54,492 nt of DNA from Paenimyroides ummariense (GCF_900115115.1 NZ_FOVI01000021.1:1-54492); one strand, 5' to 3'. Counted from the stretch's first letter, positions 7,917 to 14,780 are shown. Program-made: numbers and translations. Notes: generated by a model not told the origin, from the letters alone.

Positions 7917-9071
7917 TTAAAAGGTGTGTAAAATGTCGCTTAGGCTGTGCAGTAATGTAAACAGTCGGTTTTCAAAACAAAGGTTGTTGGCGGTTATATC
8001 CCTGCCGTCAAACATTTTTTGGATAATGGGTTCTTCCATTTGTCCGTACTCCTGCATTTCGGTGTTGACCGATTCTATAAGGGTTTCATTGAGCCAACCT
8101 TTGTGGTCTGCGTAAAAGGAAATGTACTTTTCCATACCAATAATGTTTTCCATATCTTCTTCAAATGCTTCTCCGTTGGGTTTGGCATTGCGGAATACGT
8201 TTTCATTCGGATAGGTCTGATAAAGGACAAAGGCTTCTTTTGCTACGGTCAAGCACTCATTATCAAAATCGTCTTTAGCTTTAAAGCTGTTGATACGCTG
8301 TTCAAATACGGTCAGATTAATGCGGTTGTAAATCCGTTGCTCTATATAATCCCCGATATATTCGGCTTGTTTTATCTCGGCAAGATAAACGGCTGTTTGT
8401 TCGGTTTGGTCATCCATTTCCACCCAATCGTTCATCATTTCGTACATCCAATACAGATAACTTGCTTCCTGTCTGTAATACGGAATGTCGGCTATGTGAT
8501 ACAGATAAGCACATACGGACAATAGTAAATGGGCGTTTCTTTTCCGTTTATAGTTGTGCAACATTCGGTAAAGCGAAGCAACGGGAATATAAAAAAGGTT
8601 TGAGCCTGTATTGTAGCGTTCTTCACTTAGGAAATAGGTATTTTTACTATCCTGTACCAAACGAATTTCTTCCCAATCCAAAACCTTTTGTTTCAATTTT
8701 TCTTCCATATCCGACATTGCCAATGCCATATTGTAGGGATAGGGAAATTGTTTGCTCTGCATCGGCTCAATTTGGTAATGCTCTGCCAATTTGGAAAGGG
8801 ACTGATAAAAATCCCTTTCCGTTTTATCTGATTTCCTGCAAGCCTGTACGATTTTGGTTTCTTTCAGTTTTGGCAGAAAAGTACATTTTAGAAAACCATT
8901 GGCAACATTGCTGTTGGTACTGATTTGCGTTTGTCTTTGCGTACTTCGTTCGCGTCTTTTGGCTTTTGCATCCAATTTGCGAACTCGTTTAGTTGGCGGT
9001 GTAATTGCCTTTGTCGTTGCTGTTCGGGTATTGTGATAGTTCCCGATAAAATATGTTTGTGCATAGTTCAT
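7917..9071 (-). CDS. Unknown PRTRC-associated protein (384 aa)
   Basis: I do not recognise a named domain. The N-terminal 60 residues are basic, with runs of Lys and Arg (TKRVRKLDAKAKRRER), which suggests nucleic-acid contact or a disordered tail. The rest is predicted mainly helical, with many aromatic and acidic residues. It lies between PRTRC protein C and PRTRC protein B in the leftward operon. That is the place where proteobacterial cassettes carry other PRTRC proteins, so it may be a divergent counterpart (for example of protein F); this is inference. The start ATG at 9071 follows the protein C stop by 17 bases. Confidence 0.75.
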   Translation of the reverse strand: MNYAQTYFIGNYHNTRTATTKAITPPTKRVRKLDAKAKRRERSTQRQTQISTNSNVANGFLKCTFLPKLKETKIVQACRKSDKTERDFYQSLSKLAEHYQIEPMQSKQFPYPYNMALAMSDMEEKLKQKVLDWEEIRLVQDSKNTYFLSEERYNTGSNLFYIPVASLYRMLHNYKRKRNAHLLLSVCAYLYHIADIPYYRQEASYLYWMYEMMNDWVEMDDQTEQTAVYLAEIKQAEYIGDYIEQRIYNRINLTVFEQRINSFKAKDDFDNECLTVAKEAFVLYQTYPNENVFRNAKPNGEAFEEDMENIIGMEKYISFYADHKGWLNETLIESVNTEMQEYGQMEEPIIQKMFDGRDITANNLCFENRLFTLLHSLSDILHTF

Positions 9072-9088
9072 TGTTTTAAATATTTGGT

Positions 9089-9307
9089 TTAACCTTTTGT
9101 ACCCATTACACTCTCAAATTTGTACTCTACTGCATCATCTTTGATTTGAGGTGCAGATACTTTTGCCGTTGTGAGTATCGGGTACATATTGGCGTAAAAA
9201 TTCATTACGGCTTCCACGCTCCAACGTGGTTCGGGGTCGGTAAGTCTTATTTCCTGTCCTTTATCTTTGAGTATAAACACTCGTTCTAATTGTGTTGCTA
9301 ATAACAT
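9089..9307 (-). CDS. PRTRC system protein C
   Basis: This 72-residue protein carries the family signature seen in PRTRC protein C: an N-terminal strand (LERVFILKDKGQEIRLTDP), then PRWSVEAVMNFYANMYPILTTA, then a final strand with YKFESVMGTKG. It has the small size typical of the family and sits 17 bases after PRTRC protein E. Function is unknown. It is probably co-expressed with the other PRTRC genes. Confidence 0.88.
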   Translation of the reverse strand: MLLATQLERVFILKDKGQEIRLTDPEPRWSVEAVMNFYANMYPILTTAKVSAPQIKDDAVEYKFESVMGTKG

Positions 9308-9324
9308 AATGCTTGTTTTAATCG

Positions 9325-9936
9325 TTAATACTCTGTTTCTTCTTCGGCTGTTTCATCTATGGGATAATCGGCTGTAACTTCTTCCTCCTGGCTCGGTTCG
9401 GGTTGTGGTTCTTCCGCTTCCCCGAAAAGACTTGGTGTTTCGAATTTTGCAGACAATGTGGTTTTGCGTTTACGTATCTCGTCCGCTTTTTCGGGGAACT
9501 CGGTGATGTCGGGTACTTTCATCCACGCTTCACGGAATTTGCCCTCTTTTTCGAGTTCCTCAACCTTTGCCATTCCCTCTTTAAACTTCTTGTCTTTGGT
9601 TTCTTTTTCCTTTTTGGCTTTTTCGGTTTTTTCTTTCTCCATTGCCGATTGCTTTTTGACTTCTTCCATTTGTTTTAGGAATTTTTCCATATCCACCATT
9701 ACACCCGAAACGGTTTGGATCGGTGCTTTTATCTGCTCAAAAAATCCCTCGTCAAACTCCTGTGGCGTAGCGTTAAATGTCAATGGGGGAATAAGGTTTT
9801 TGGCATTATCTCCGCATTGTTCGTTGTTGAGCATTACCGATACAATTAGGTTATTTTCTGCTGCTTTGGAAATGTTCAGTTGTAATACACCTATAAAGTC
9901 CAAAGCTTGTATCTGATTGAAAAAATTGGTATTCAT
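9325..9936 (-). CDS. PRTRC system protein E
   Basis: This 203-residue protein begins with a beta-rich domain (MNTNFFNQIQALDFIGVLQL, then VSVMLNNEQCGDNAKNLIPPL) characteristic of PRTRC protein E. It continues into a highly charged Lys/Glu coiled coil (about 95-140) and a second acidic stretch ending in a Glu-rich tail. The coiled coil and tail suggest a protein-interaction role. The large opposite-strand ORFs across this segment are artefacts of the Lys/Glu repeats. It lies 12 bases after the 64-residue gene in the same operon. Confidence 0.83.
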   Translation of the reverse strand: MNTNFFNQIQALDFIGVLQLNISKAAENNLIVSVMLNNEQCGDNAKNLIPPLTFNATPQEFDEGFFEQIKAPIQTVSGVMVDMEKFLKQMEEVKKQSAMEKEKTEKAKKEKETKDKKFKEGMAKVEELEKEGKFREAWMKVPDITEFPEKADEIRKRKTTLSAKFETPSLFGEAEEPQPEPSQEEEVTADYPIDETAEEETEY

Positions 9937-9948
9937 CGTCCTGAAATT

Positions 9949-10143
9949 TTAATTGTTATCTGTTCGTTTTTTGATTGCGGTAAGTTTCTCGTGTATGTCT
10001 GTCCAATAGGCTTTTAGTCTTTTGTCGAACTCTGAAAAACTCTTGTCCTCGTGGTGGTATCCTGTATTGCGTTTGGCTACCTTGATAGCCTCTTGTAGGT
10101 TAGTTATTTCAATTTCATAACCGTTCAAATCTGTTACTTTCAT
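9949..10143 (-). CDS. Small unknown element-backbone protein (64 aa)
   Basis: This 64-residue protein has no domain that I can name. It starts with a short beta hairpin (MKVTDLNGYEIEITNL) followed by two helical stretches rich in Lys and aromatic residues. Its start overlaps the stop of the DUF1281-like gene by 4 bases (ATGA-type), which supports real translation. The context is a mobile-element accessory gene between DUF1281-like and PRTRC E genes. Confidence 0.65.
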   Translation of the reverse strand: MKVTDLNGYEIEITNLQEAIKVAKRNTGYHHEDKSFSEFDKRLKAYWTDIHEKLTAIKKRTDNN

Positions 10144-10616
10144 AGTATCGCCAATTTTCGGGTTAATAGCATTTCCAAAATTTCGCTGTCGCTCTCGTAT
10201 TCTTCGCCCTCAAAATGGTAATGGTCTGTTTCCTCATTATAGTGGAATTGTTCCAAATCTTCATCGGTCAATGCGGTATCATGCAAAATGCCCTCTGAAT
10301 AAATGGTTTTTCCGTAAATACCGTTTCCCATTTCTTCATATTCCTGTGTAAACTCCACTCCGTAACGGTCTGCAATCAGCCGTACGGCTTCTGTATTGGG
10401 CGACCATTTCGTTTCGTACTGAAAAACACCCTCATCGCCCTCGTTCCAATAAATATTGAAGAAATAACCGCCATTGTCTTCGGTAATAAAGTCGGGCAAT
10501 TGTCCCTGTTCGCTCGTTTCTTCCTTGTTTTTCATCATTTGAAAAACTTCCTGTATTGCTGTGATTGCTTCGGGTTTCCCCTCGAATACAACCATATTAC
10601 TACACCAATTTGCCAT
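10140..10616 (-). CDS. DUF1281-like (Api92 family) protein
   Basis: This 158-residue protein begins MANWCSNMVVFEGKPEAI, the signature start of the DUF1281/Api92-like ferredoxin-fold family common on plasmids, phages and integrative elements. It then has a WNEGDEGVFQYETKWSP segment typical of the family. The C-terminal third is strongly acidic. Its function is unknown. It lies downstream of the DUF932 gene with a 52-base gap and overlaps the 64-residue gene by 4 bases. Confidence 0.75.
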   Translation of the reverse strand: MANWCSNMVVFEGKPEAITAIQEVFQMMKNKEETSEQGQLPDFITEDNGGYFFNIYWNEGDEGVFQYETKWSPNTEAVRLIADRYGVEFTQEYEEMGNGIYGKTIYSEGILHDTALTDEDLEQFHYNEETDHYHFEGEEYESDSEILEMLLTRKLAIL

Positions 10617-10668
10617 AATGAATATTTTTAGTAGGCTAACACCGACAAAGGCGGTAGCCTGTGGTTAC

Positions 10669-11742
10669 TTAATTAAGGTTTAGGATTTCCGCACCGTCCA
10701 AAGCAAAAGCGGTACATAGTTCAAATGCTTTTTGAGATTTCAATTGAGCTGTTCCACCCATTACAATGCTCTGCAATTTGGCTTCGTCATTTTTGTAATT
10801 TCTTACATTCTGATAGTAGCCTGTCACAGCGTTGTACGCTCCGAACAATGTGCCTTTGGTGGTGTCCATTTGTTGGGTATCGCTTAACATCGCATATCGA
10901 AAAGCATCGTCAACCACATTTTTGAACACGGTCGAAACTTCATCTTCAGCACCTTTTTTGAGTAGGTCAAGCGTTTCCTTGTTCGGGCAAAGTGCCAATT
11001 GGATTAGCTTTTTGACCTCTTGGTCTGTTACTCTTACTTTCGACCAATTATTAAAGATGTTCTCTAATTGGTTGCTCAATGTGTTGGCAAGTCCCATAAT
11101 CTTGTGGGCATTTTCAATACGCTGTTTTGCTCCCGAAGTATGTTTGATACGGACAACGTTGGTCATACTTCTTAATGAAGCATTGAGCGTGTTTTGGCAT
11201 ACGATACGGATAGGTGTAAAAGCAGCTGTAATACTTCCACTACCATCGTGCGAAGTGGTAAGGAAAATATACTTTTCCGTTACATCATCGCCATTACCTA
11301 CACGGATATAGTCGGGCAGTTTGGCTGTAATAAAAATGCGTTCTCCGTTGCCCAATGCTCCTGCGGTTTCGTATAGGATGCCCTCACCACCACCTACAAT
11401 AGCATCAAAGAAATTAAAGGCTTCTCTATTTTGTACTATATGGTAATCCTTACCAACCACGCCCAATACGGCATTGTTATCGGTGCGTATGTTGGCGAAA
11501 TAGTTAGGTACTTCCAATTCGCTACTGCCTATCTCAATACCGTTAGTGGTTTCGATAATACCCGAACCTTTGGTAAACAAAGGAGATTTTACTACCTCAT
11601 AATCTAACCCTGCGTGTTTGATAGCTTCTTCGCTTGTCGGGTATTGCTCTACGATTTGCCCTAAACTGTGCCACACTTTTTGTTGCACTGAAAAGAAACT
11701 GTGCTTTCCTGTTCTCTCGTTGAAATGAATGTTATGTGCCAT
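10669..11742 (-). CDS. DUF932 phage/plasmid-like protein
   Basis: This 357-residue protein matches the DUF932 (phage/plasmid-like TIGR03299) family. Features include the N-terminal KVWHSLGQIVEQYPTSEEAI segment, the central GVVGKDYHIVQNREAFNFF segment, and the IRIVCQNTLNASLR motif. These proteins are common near ssb on mobile elements and are suspected of acting in plasmid or element replication or recombination; the role is not established. It is the second gene of the leftward backbone operon, 42 bases after ssb. Confidence 0.88.
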   Translation of the reverse strand: MAHNIHFNERTGKHSFFSVQQKVWHSLGQIVEQYPTSEEAIKHAGLDYEVVKSPLFTKGSGIIETTNGIEIGSSELEVPNYFANIRTDNNAVLGVVGKDYHIVQNREAFNFFDAIVGGGEGILYETAGALGNGERIFITAKLPDYIRVGNGDDVTEKYIFLTTSHDGSGSITAAFTPIRIVCQNTLNASLRSMTNVVRIKHTSGAKQRIENAHKIMGLANTLSNQLENIFNNWSKVRVTDQEVKKLIQLALCPNKETLDLLKKGAEDEVSTVFKNVVDDAFRYAMLSDTQQMDTTKGTLFGAYNAVTGYYQNVRNYKNDEAKLQSIVMGGTAQLKSQKAFELCTAFALDGAEILNLN

Positions 11743-11784
11743 TTTGATAAAATTTTGATGTTAAAAAAGAATGAATGATTGTTG

Positions 11785-12177
11785 TTAAAATGGTAGGTCG
11801 TCCTCTGAACCTTGCCCTGCTGTACTGTGGTTTCCTGTTTGTGCTGTAGCCTGTACAGTTTCGGTTCTCTTGCCACCTCCATACAGTTTGATGTTTGAGG
11901 TATGGAAATTCAAACCTGCTTTTGGCTCTCCATCCTTCCCTATCCACGCTCTTGTACTTACCCTACCTAAAAGTTCAACTAAAGTTCCTTTTGTAAGTAG
12001 ACTTGCAACTTTTGCTGAAATCCAATAAGAGCAATCGAAATAAGTTGTCTGCTCTATGTATTCGCCCTGTTTGTTCTTGTAGCTTTGGTTTGTTGCTACT
12101 GAAAAATTAACTACTTGTTTGTCCTGTGACGTTGTGCGTACTTCCGCATCTCTTGTCAGTCTTCCGATAATGTTCAT
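11785..12177 (-). CDS. ssb: Single-stranded DNA-binding protein (element-encoded)
   Basis: This 130-residue protein has an OB-fold SSB domain: MNIIGRLTRDAEVR at the start, then VVNFSVATNQSYK, YFDCSYWI and LVELLGRVSTRAW. After a Gln/Thr/Gly-rich linker it ends EDDLPF, the acidic hydrophobic tip that recruits DNA-processing partners. It lacks the long linker of chromosomal SSBs, as is typical of plasmid and element copies. It is the first gene of the leftward backbone operon, and the 582-base non-coding region upstream must hold its promoter. Confidence 0.95.
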   Translation of the reverse strand: MNIIGRLTRDAEVRTTSQDKQVVNFSVATNQSYKNKQGEYIEQTTYFDCSYWISAKVASLLTKGTLVELLGRVSTRAWIGKDGEPKAGLNFHTSNIKLYGGGKRTETVQATAQTGNHSTAGQGSEDDLPF

Positions 12178-12759
12178 AATCGTCCTGTTTTAAAAGTTTT
12201 ACATTTTGTTATGTTCGCTTTTCTCGTTTTCTGCTTCCTGTTGTGGTTTGCTCGGCTTCGCTTCGCATAATTTTTTCCAAAAGAAAAACCGGAAAAAAGA
12301 AAGCAGACTATCAAGGTGGTCAAAGGGAAAGCCAAAAGGAAACGGAATAATTGGAGGGTACCTTTAGGGAGGAAACCGTTTATGCCGTAGTCTTTTGGCA
12401 GGATTTAAGCGTGGGATGACCACCATACTTTGGCTGCCTTTTTATCGGTTGACTATGGAAAATAGGAACTTCTGTATTTTCATATAATCGTAGGACTTTG
12501 AAGTCCTTATATAAAAACTTTGAAAAAGAAGTTTGGAAGTATTGAGAAACTCTTTTTTAATGTTTTATAAAGATAAAACCTAAAGATCTTTTACACAGAA
12601 TGATCTTGAGAATGACGGTAAATGTGCTGTGGTTTTTATCCAACTTAAATTTATGTCATCGGACTTTCAAGCCATGAAAGGTAAATTACCGCACAGCACT
12701 TCCACTTATCTTCTTTCAGCACCATATTGGAATAAATTGTATTGTAGAATTGATTTAAA
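12178..12759. other. Non-coding region with nested complementary segments (candidate structured RNA, oriT or ori)
   Basis: No ORF on either strand is convincing in this 582-base intergenic region between the divergent ssb and HTH genes. It holds a set of three nested pairs: 12315-12322 with 12417-12424 (8 bp), 12331-12338 with 12392-12399 (8 bp), and 12340-12345 with 12376-12381 (6 bp). Hairpins follow at 12492-12507 (AGGACT/AGTCCT) and 12664-12680 (CTTTCA/TGAAAG). Two further inverted pairs, 12616-12621/12686-12691 and 12624-12631/12692-12699, cross each other. This density of structure suggests an ncRNA, transfer or replication origin, or regulator binding sites. Confidence 0.5.
12315..12424. 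ncRNA. Candidate structured element, three nested stems
   Basis: GGTGGTCA (12315-12322) pairs with TGACCACC (12417-12424). Inside it, GCCAAAAG (12331-12338) pairs with CTTTTGGC (12392-12399). Inside that, AAACGG (12340-12345) pairs with CCGTTT (12376-12381). The apex contains the palindrome GGTACC (12357-12362). Correct nesting of three exact stems within 110 bases is unlikely to be chance in a region without genes. The strand, and whether it acts as RNA or as DNA, cannot be decided from sequence. Confidence 0.4.
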
Positions 12760-13032
12760 ATGGAAGAGCATATAACAAAAGAAGATTTGAGACAGTTTCG
12801 ATTACTCTTGTTGAACGATATAGAAAATTTGATTGCAAGTAAAAAACAAGGATATACATCCAAGATAGAAGAGGATCCGGAATGGATACGCAGTAAATCA
12901 ATCCGTCAAATTTTGAATATATCTCCGGCAACTTTACAAAACCTGAGAATCAGTGGAAAAATAGAATTTAGAAAAGTATTGGGTTCCTACTATTATAAAA
13001 AGGAAGATGTACTTACGCTTTTTAATAAGTAA
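12760..13032 (+). CDS. HTH (excisionase/MerR-like) mobile-element protein
   Basis: This 90-residue protein has an N-terminal helical part (1-40) and a C-terminal winged-HTH of the HTH_17 type: WIRSKSIRQILNISPATLQN, then LRISGKIEFRKVLGSYYYKKEDVL. Many Bacteroidota conjugative elements carry paralogues of this protein near an element end, where they act as excision factors or regulators. It is transcribed away from ssb and toward the likely attachment site. The crossing inverted repeats at 12616-12699 lie 60-145 bases upstream and could be its binding sites; that is inference. Confidence 0.85.
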   Translation: MEEHITKEDLRQFRLLLLNDIENLIASKKQGYTSKIEEDPEWIRSKSIRQILNISPATLQNLRISGKIEFRKVLGSYYYKKEDVLTLFNK

Positions 13033-13036
13033 GGAT

Positions 13037-13324
13037 ATGATCGTAAAAAATTACAACCATATTTTTGAATTTATGGAGAAAGATATTAGGATTAACGTCT
13101 GGCATCTCGCATTAATTCTTGCAATAGTGCGTTTAGCAGATCTACAAGAAAATTTTACTAACATACGGGTAAGTAGATCTGTGCTTATGAGATTATCACA
13201 CATTCGGACGTTCCCTACCTATCACAAATATTTAAAAGAATTACAGGACTTCGGGTATATAACCTACTCCCCTTCTTACCATCCAGGATTCAGAAGTACT
13301 ATTACACTAAACATTGGAAAATAA
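13037..13324 (+). CDS. Small winged-helix-like element protein
   Basis: An ORF of about 96 residues if started at the ATG at 13037, four bases after the preceding stop. An earlier ATG at 13007 would overlap the HTH gene by 26 bases and adds only ten residues. I do not recognise a named family, but the segment RVSRSVLMRLSHIRTFPTYH, followed by a turn and YITYSPSYHPGF, looks like a DNA-binding winged helix. It is common for such a gene to follow the HTH_17 gene on Bacteroidota elements. It probably forms an operon with that gene. Confidence 0.7.
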   Translation: MIVKNYNHIFEFMEKDIRINVWHLALILAIVRLADLQENFTNIRVSRSVLMRLSHIRTFPTYHKYLKELQDFGYITYSPSYHPGFRSTITLNIGK

Positions 13325-13505
13325 ACAATCTATTTAAGTGGGAAAATAAATAAATCTTGTTCTTGATCAACATTGATTAATTGCTTTTGAAATAAAAAAG
13401 CAATTTAAAGATGATAACAGTAAAAAAAACTTCAATTTCAACTATCTGATTATTAAACAAAAGAAAGAAAACTTCACTTTTTTTAAAAAAAAACGTTCTA
13501 AAAGC

Positions 13506-13536
13506 TTGGTTCGTTTTAAAAAGCCTCCTATATTTG
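13506..13536 (+). promoter_or_regulatory. Rightward Bacteroidota promoter, likely driving tRNA-Tyr
   Basis: TTG at 13506-13508 is followed after 20 bases by TATATTTG (13529-13536), a consensus Bacteroidota -33/-7 pair. The bases from the -7 element onward (TATATTTGCACCGTT) are identical to those of the promoter of the tRNA-Arg pair at 14.6 kb. No ORF follows, so the transcript probably runs through the element end into tRNA-Tyr about 290 bases downstream. Confidence 0.55.
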
Positions 13537-13721
13537 CACCGTTGAAAATAACAAAAGCATAAGCTTTAAAGGTTCAACAAAAGTAATTAATTAAGAATTA
13601 AAATACAATATCTTAATTATAAGTTCTAAAATATTTTGCAGATATTAAATAGAAATTTTCAAATCTATTCCGTATTCAAGAATATAAATGATATTTCGGA
13701 TTTTAAAGTATAAATTATTTT

Positions 13722-13739
13722 GTGGCAAATTCGTGGCAA
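13722..13739 (+). repeat. Direct repeat GTGGCAA x2 near element end
   Basis: GTGGCAA occurs at 13722-13728 and 13733-13739, 11 bases apart start to start, about one helical turn. Closely spaced repeats beside an attachment site are typical of tyrosine-integrase arm sites. That role is inference. Confidence 0.35.
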
Positions 13740-13791
13740 TCTTAATTTAAAAACTTCAAAACCCTTACAATATATAATACTAAAGGAGAGA

Positions 13792-13815
13792 GTTCAAATA
13801 CCTCTTTCTCCGCTA
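13792..13815 (+). repeat. Candidate attachment site: duplicated tRNA 3' end
   Basis: The 24 bases have the spacing of a tRNA T-loop (TTCAAAT), 3' T-stem strand, 3' acceptor strand (TTTCTCC) and G discriminator. They resemble the end of a tRNA-Ser. The bases before them do not complete a T-stem or the rest of a tRNA, so only the 3' end is present. This is what integration into the 3' end of a tRNA gene leaves at the far boundary. The intact tRNA would be outside the window. Confidence 0.5.
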
Positions 13816-13824
13816 CAATGGCCA

Positions 13825-13905
13825 GGGGAGATACTCAAGCGGCCAACGAGGACGGACTGTAAATCCGTTGGGAAACCTTCGCAGGTTCGAATCCTGCTCT
13901 CCCCA
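13825..13905 (+). tRNA. tRNA-Tyr (GTA)
   Basis: The acceptor stem GGGGAGA (13825-13831) pairs with TCTCCCC (13898-13904), with A at 13905 as discriminator. The anticodon GTA is at 13859-13861 in the loop CTGTAAA. The variable arm is long (class II), as bacterial tRNA-Tyr requires. The T-arm GCAGG-TTCGAAT-CCTGC is perfect. CCA is not encoded. A terminator follows immediately. Confidence 0.95.
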
Positions 13906-13910
13906 CAAAA

Positions 13911-13938
13911 AGCTATCTATTTTAGATAGCTTTTTTTA
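13911..13938 (+). terminator. Rho-independent terminator of tRNA-Tyr
   Basis: AGCTATCTA (13911-13919) pairs with TAGATAGCT (13923-13931), followed by a T tract. It begins 5 bases after the tRNA. Confidence 0.85.
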
Positions 13939-14031
13939 TTGTATCTAGTTTTATAATAAAACCAAACTCCGACAAACAATATAATTAAATAATAAACTTG
14001 GAATCATAAATAAAGGATATACTCCCCTTAA

Positions 14032-14322
14032 TTACTGAACTTCTTGAACACTGCTCCAAATAATATTTACCTCACTTAAAGTAGCCATTACTGGCAAAAT
14101 ATATCTAATTATAAACGACTGAATTTTTTTATACCTTATTTTATCGTACGAACTAAATTCATCTACATTTCTTGATACAGGTGAATATTGAAAAAAGTAG
14201 TGAAAAATTAATATTGAAGAAGACAGGAATGGAAAAATAAAAGTTCTATTTTTAAATTCCTTATCATTAAAAAGTGAATCACCCAAAGAAGACACAATGC
14301 CTATTAAAAATAAATCAGACAT
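14032..14322 (-). CDS. Hypothetical small protein (96 aa)
   Basis: This ORF encodes 96 residues with hydrophobic segments near the N-terminus (LFLIGIVSSLGDSLF) and in the middle (FIFPFLSSSILIFHYFFQY). I recognise no family. It sits alone between tRNA-Tyr and the tRNA-Arg pair, on the strand opposite tRNA-Tyr. There is no clear promoter. The base composition fits neighbouring coding DNA only loosely. It may be a real small membrane protein, a decayed gene fragment, or chance. Confidence 0.35.
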   Translation of the reverse strand: MSDLFLIGIVSSLGDSLFNDKEFKNRTFIFPFLSSSILIFHYFFQYSPVSRNVDEFSSYDKIRYKKIQSFIIRYILPVMATLSEVNIIWSSVQEVQ

Positions 14323-14385
14323 TTTTTATTTTCTTTTACAATAAGTGCATTAAAAAAATGTAATATCTTGATTGTATTATATAAA

Positions 14386-14411
14386 AAAAGCAACTCAAAT
14401 GAGTTGCTTTT
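14386..14411 (-). terminator. Terminator of the tRNA-Arg pair
   Basis: AAAAGCAACTCA (14386-14397) pairs with TGAGTTGCTTTT (14400-14411), directly after the leftward tRNA. On the minus strand the stem is followed by a run of T (the A run at 14383-14389 on the plus strand). Confidence 0.8.
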
Positions 14412-14412
14412 G

Positions 14413-14486
14413 TGACGATGGCAGGATTCAAACCTGCAACCTTCTGAGCCGTAATCAGATGCGCTATTCAGTTGCGCCACATCGCC
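14413..14486 (-). tRNA. tRNA-Arg (ACG), copy 2
   Basis: Read on the minus strand, the acceptor GGCGATG pairs with CATCGTC (allowing G-U), D-stem GCGC/GCGC, anticodon stem TCTGA/TCAGA with loop TTACGGC and anticodon ACG (plus-strand CGT at 14450-14452), T-arm GCAGG/CCTGC, discriminator A. It is identical in sequence to the copy 99 bases away. Confidence 0.95.
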
Positions 14487-14511
14487 ATGATGTTAAAAAT
14501 TATTTTTTTTG

Positions 14512-14585
14512 TGACGATGGCAGGATTCAAACCTGCAACCTTCTGAGCCGTAATCAGATGCGCTATTCAGTTGCGCCACATCGCC
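14512..14585 (-). tRNA. tRNA-Arg (ACG), copy 1
   Basis: Same 74-base sequence and folding as the copy at 14413-14486, with the anticodon at 14549-14551 (plus-strand CGT). It is promoter-proximal in a two-tRNA leftward transcript. The spacer to the second copy is 25 AT-rich bases. CCA is not encoded. Confidence 0.95.
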
Positions 14586-14605
14586 TTGTTATTTTTATAA
14601 CGGTG

Positions 14606-14638
14606 CAAATATAGTGGGTTTTTAATACACAAACCAAA
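14606..14638 (-). promoter_or_regulatory. Promoter of the tRNA-Arg pair
   Basis: On the minus strand TTTG (plus CAAA, 14635-14638) is followed after 21 bases by TATATTTG (plus CAAATATA, 14606-14613). The -7 element lies 20 bases before the first tRNA. Confidence 0.7.
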
Positions 14639-14780
14639 CATTTTAATGCTTTTTTTGAATAAAATAAGATTGCGGTTTATAAGTTATTTGTTTTTAATAA
14701 CTTGTGATTATTAAAAAATTAGTTTGCCTGCGTTTAAAACTTAAAATATCTTTGAGGTTTAATTATATCAACAGAATAAA

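Larger units (their letters stand above)
13325..13824. other. Non-coding element end: repeats, outward promoter, attachment remnant
   Basis: This 500-base stretch holds no gene. It contains an A/T-rich 10-bp hairpin (13379-13388 / 13396-13405), a rightward promoter (13506-13536), a pair of GTGGCAA direct repeats (13722-13728 and 13733-13739), and a copy of a tRNA 3' end (13792-13815) directly before tRNA-Tyr. Together these look like the terminal sequence of an element inserted at a tRNA gene. Confidence 0.45.

Noticed and set aside
7924..9036. Several ORFs of 60-168 codons on the plus strand
   Set aside because: All lie antisense to the 384-residue PRTRC-associated gene, which has the better codon pattern and operon spacing.
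9403..9916. Two long ORFs on the plus strand, one very Phe-rich
   Set aside because: They are shadows of the Lys/Glu-rich coiled-coil region of PRTRC protein E on the minus strand.
11661..11947. Two short minus-strand ORFs overlapping ssb
   Set aside because: They are alternative frames of ssb and of its junction with the DUF932 gene; the ssb frame is certain.
12651..12863. A 70-residue minus-strand ORF across the HTH gene start
   Set aside because: It overlaps the HTH gene and the structured region, with no recognisable features.
13720..13929. A 69-residue ORF across the attachment remnant and tRNA-Tyr
   Set aside because: The sequence is the translation of tRNA sequence (T-arm and acceptor region) and has no independent support.
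14372..14614. An 80-residue ORF on the plus strand with two repeats of the same 24-residue stretch
   Set aside because: It is the antisense translation of the two identical tRNA-Arg genes. The repeat comes from the tRNAs, and such ORFs are often misannotated.
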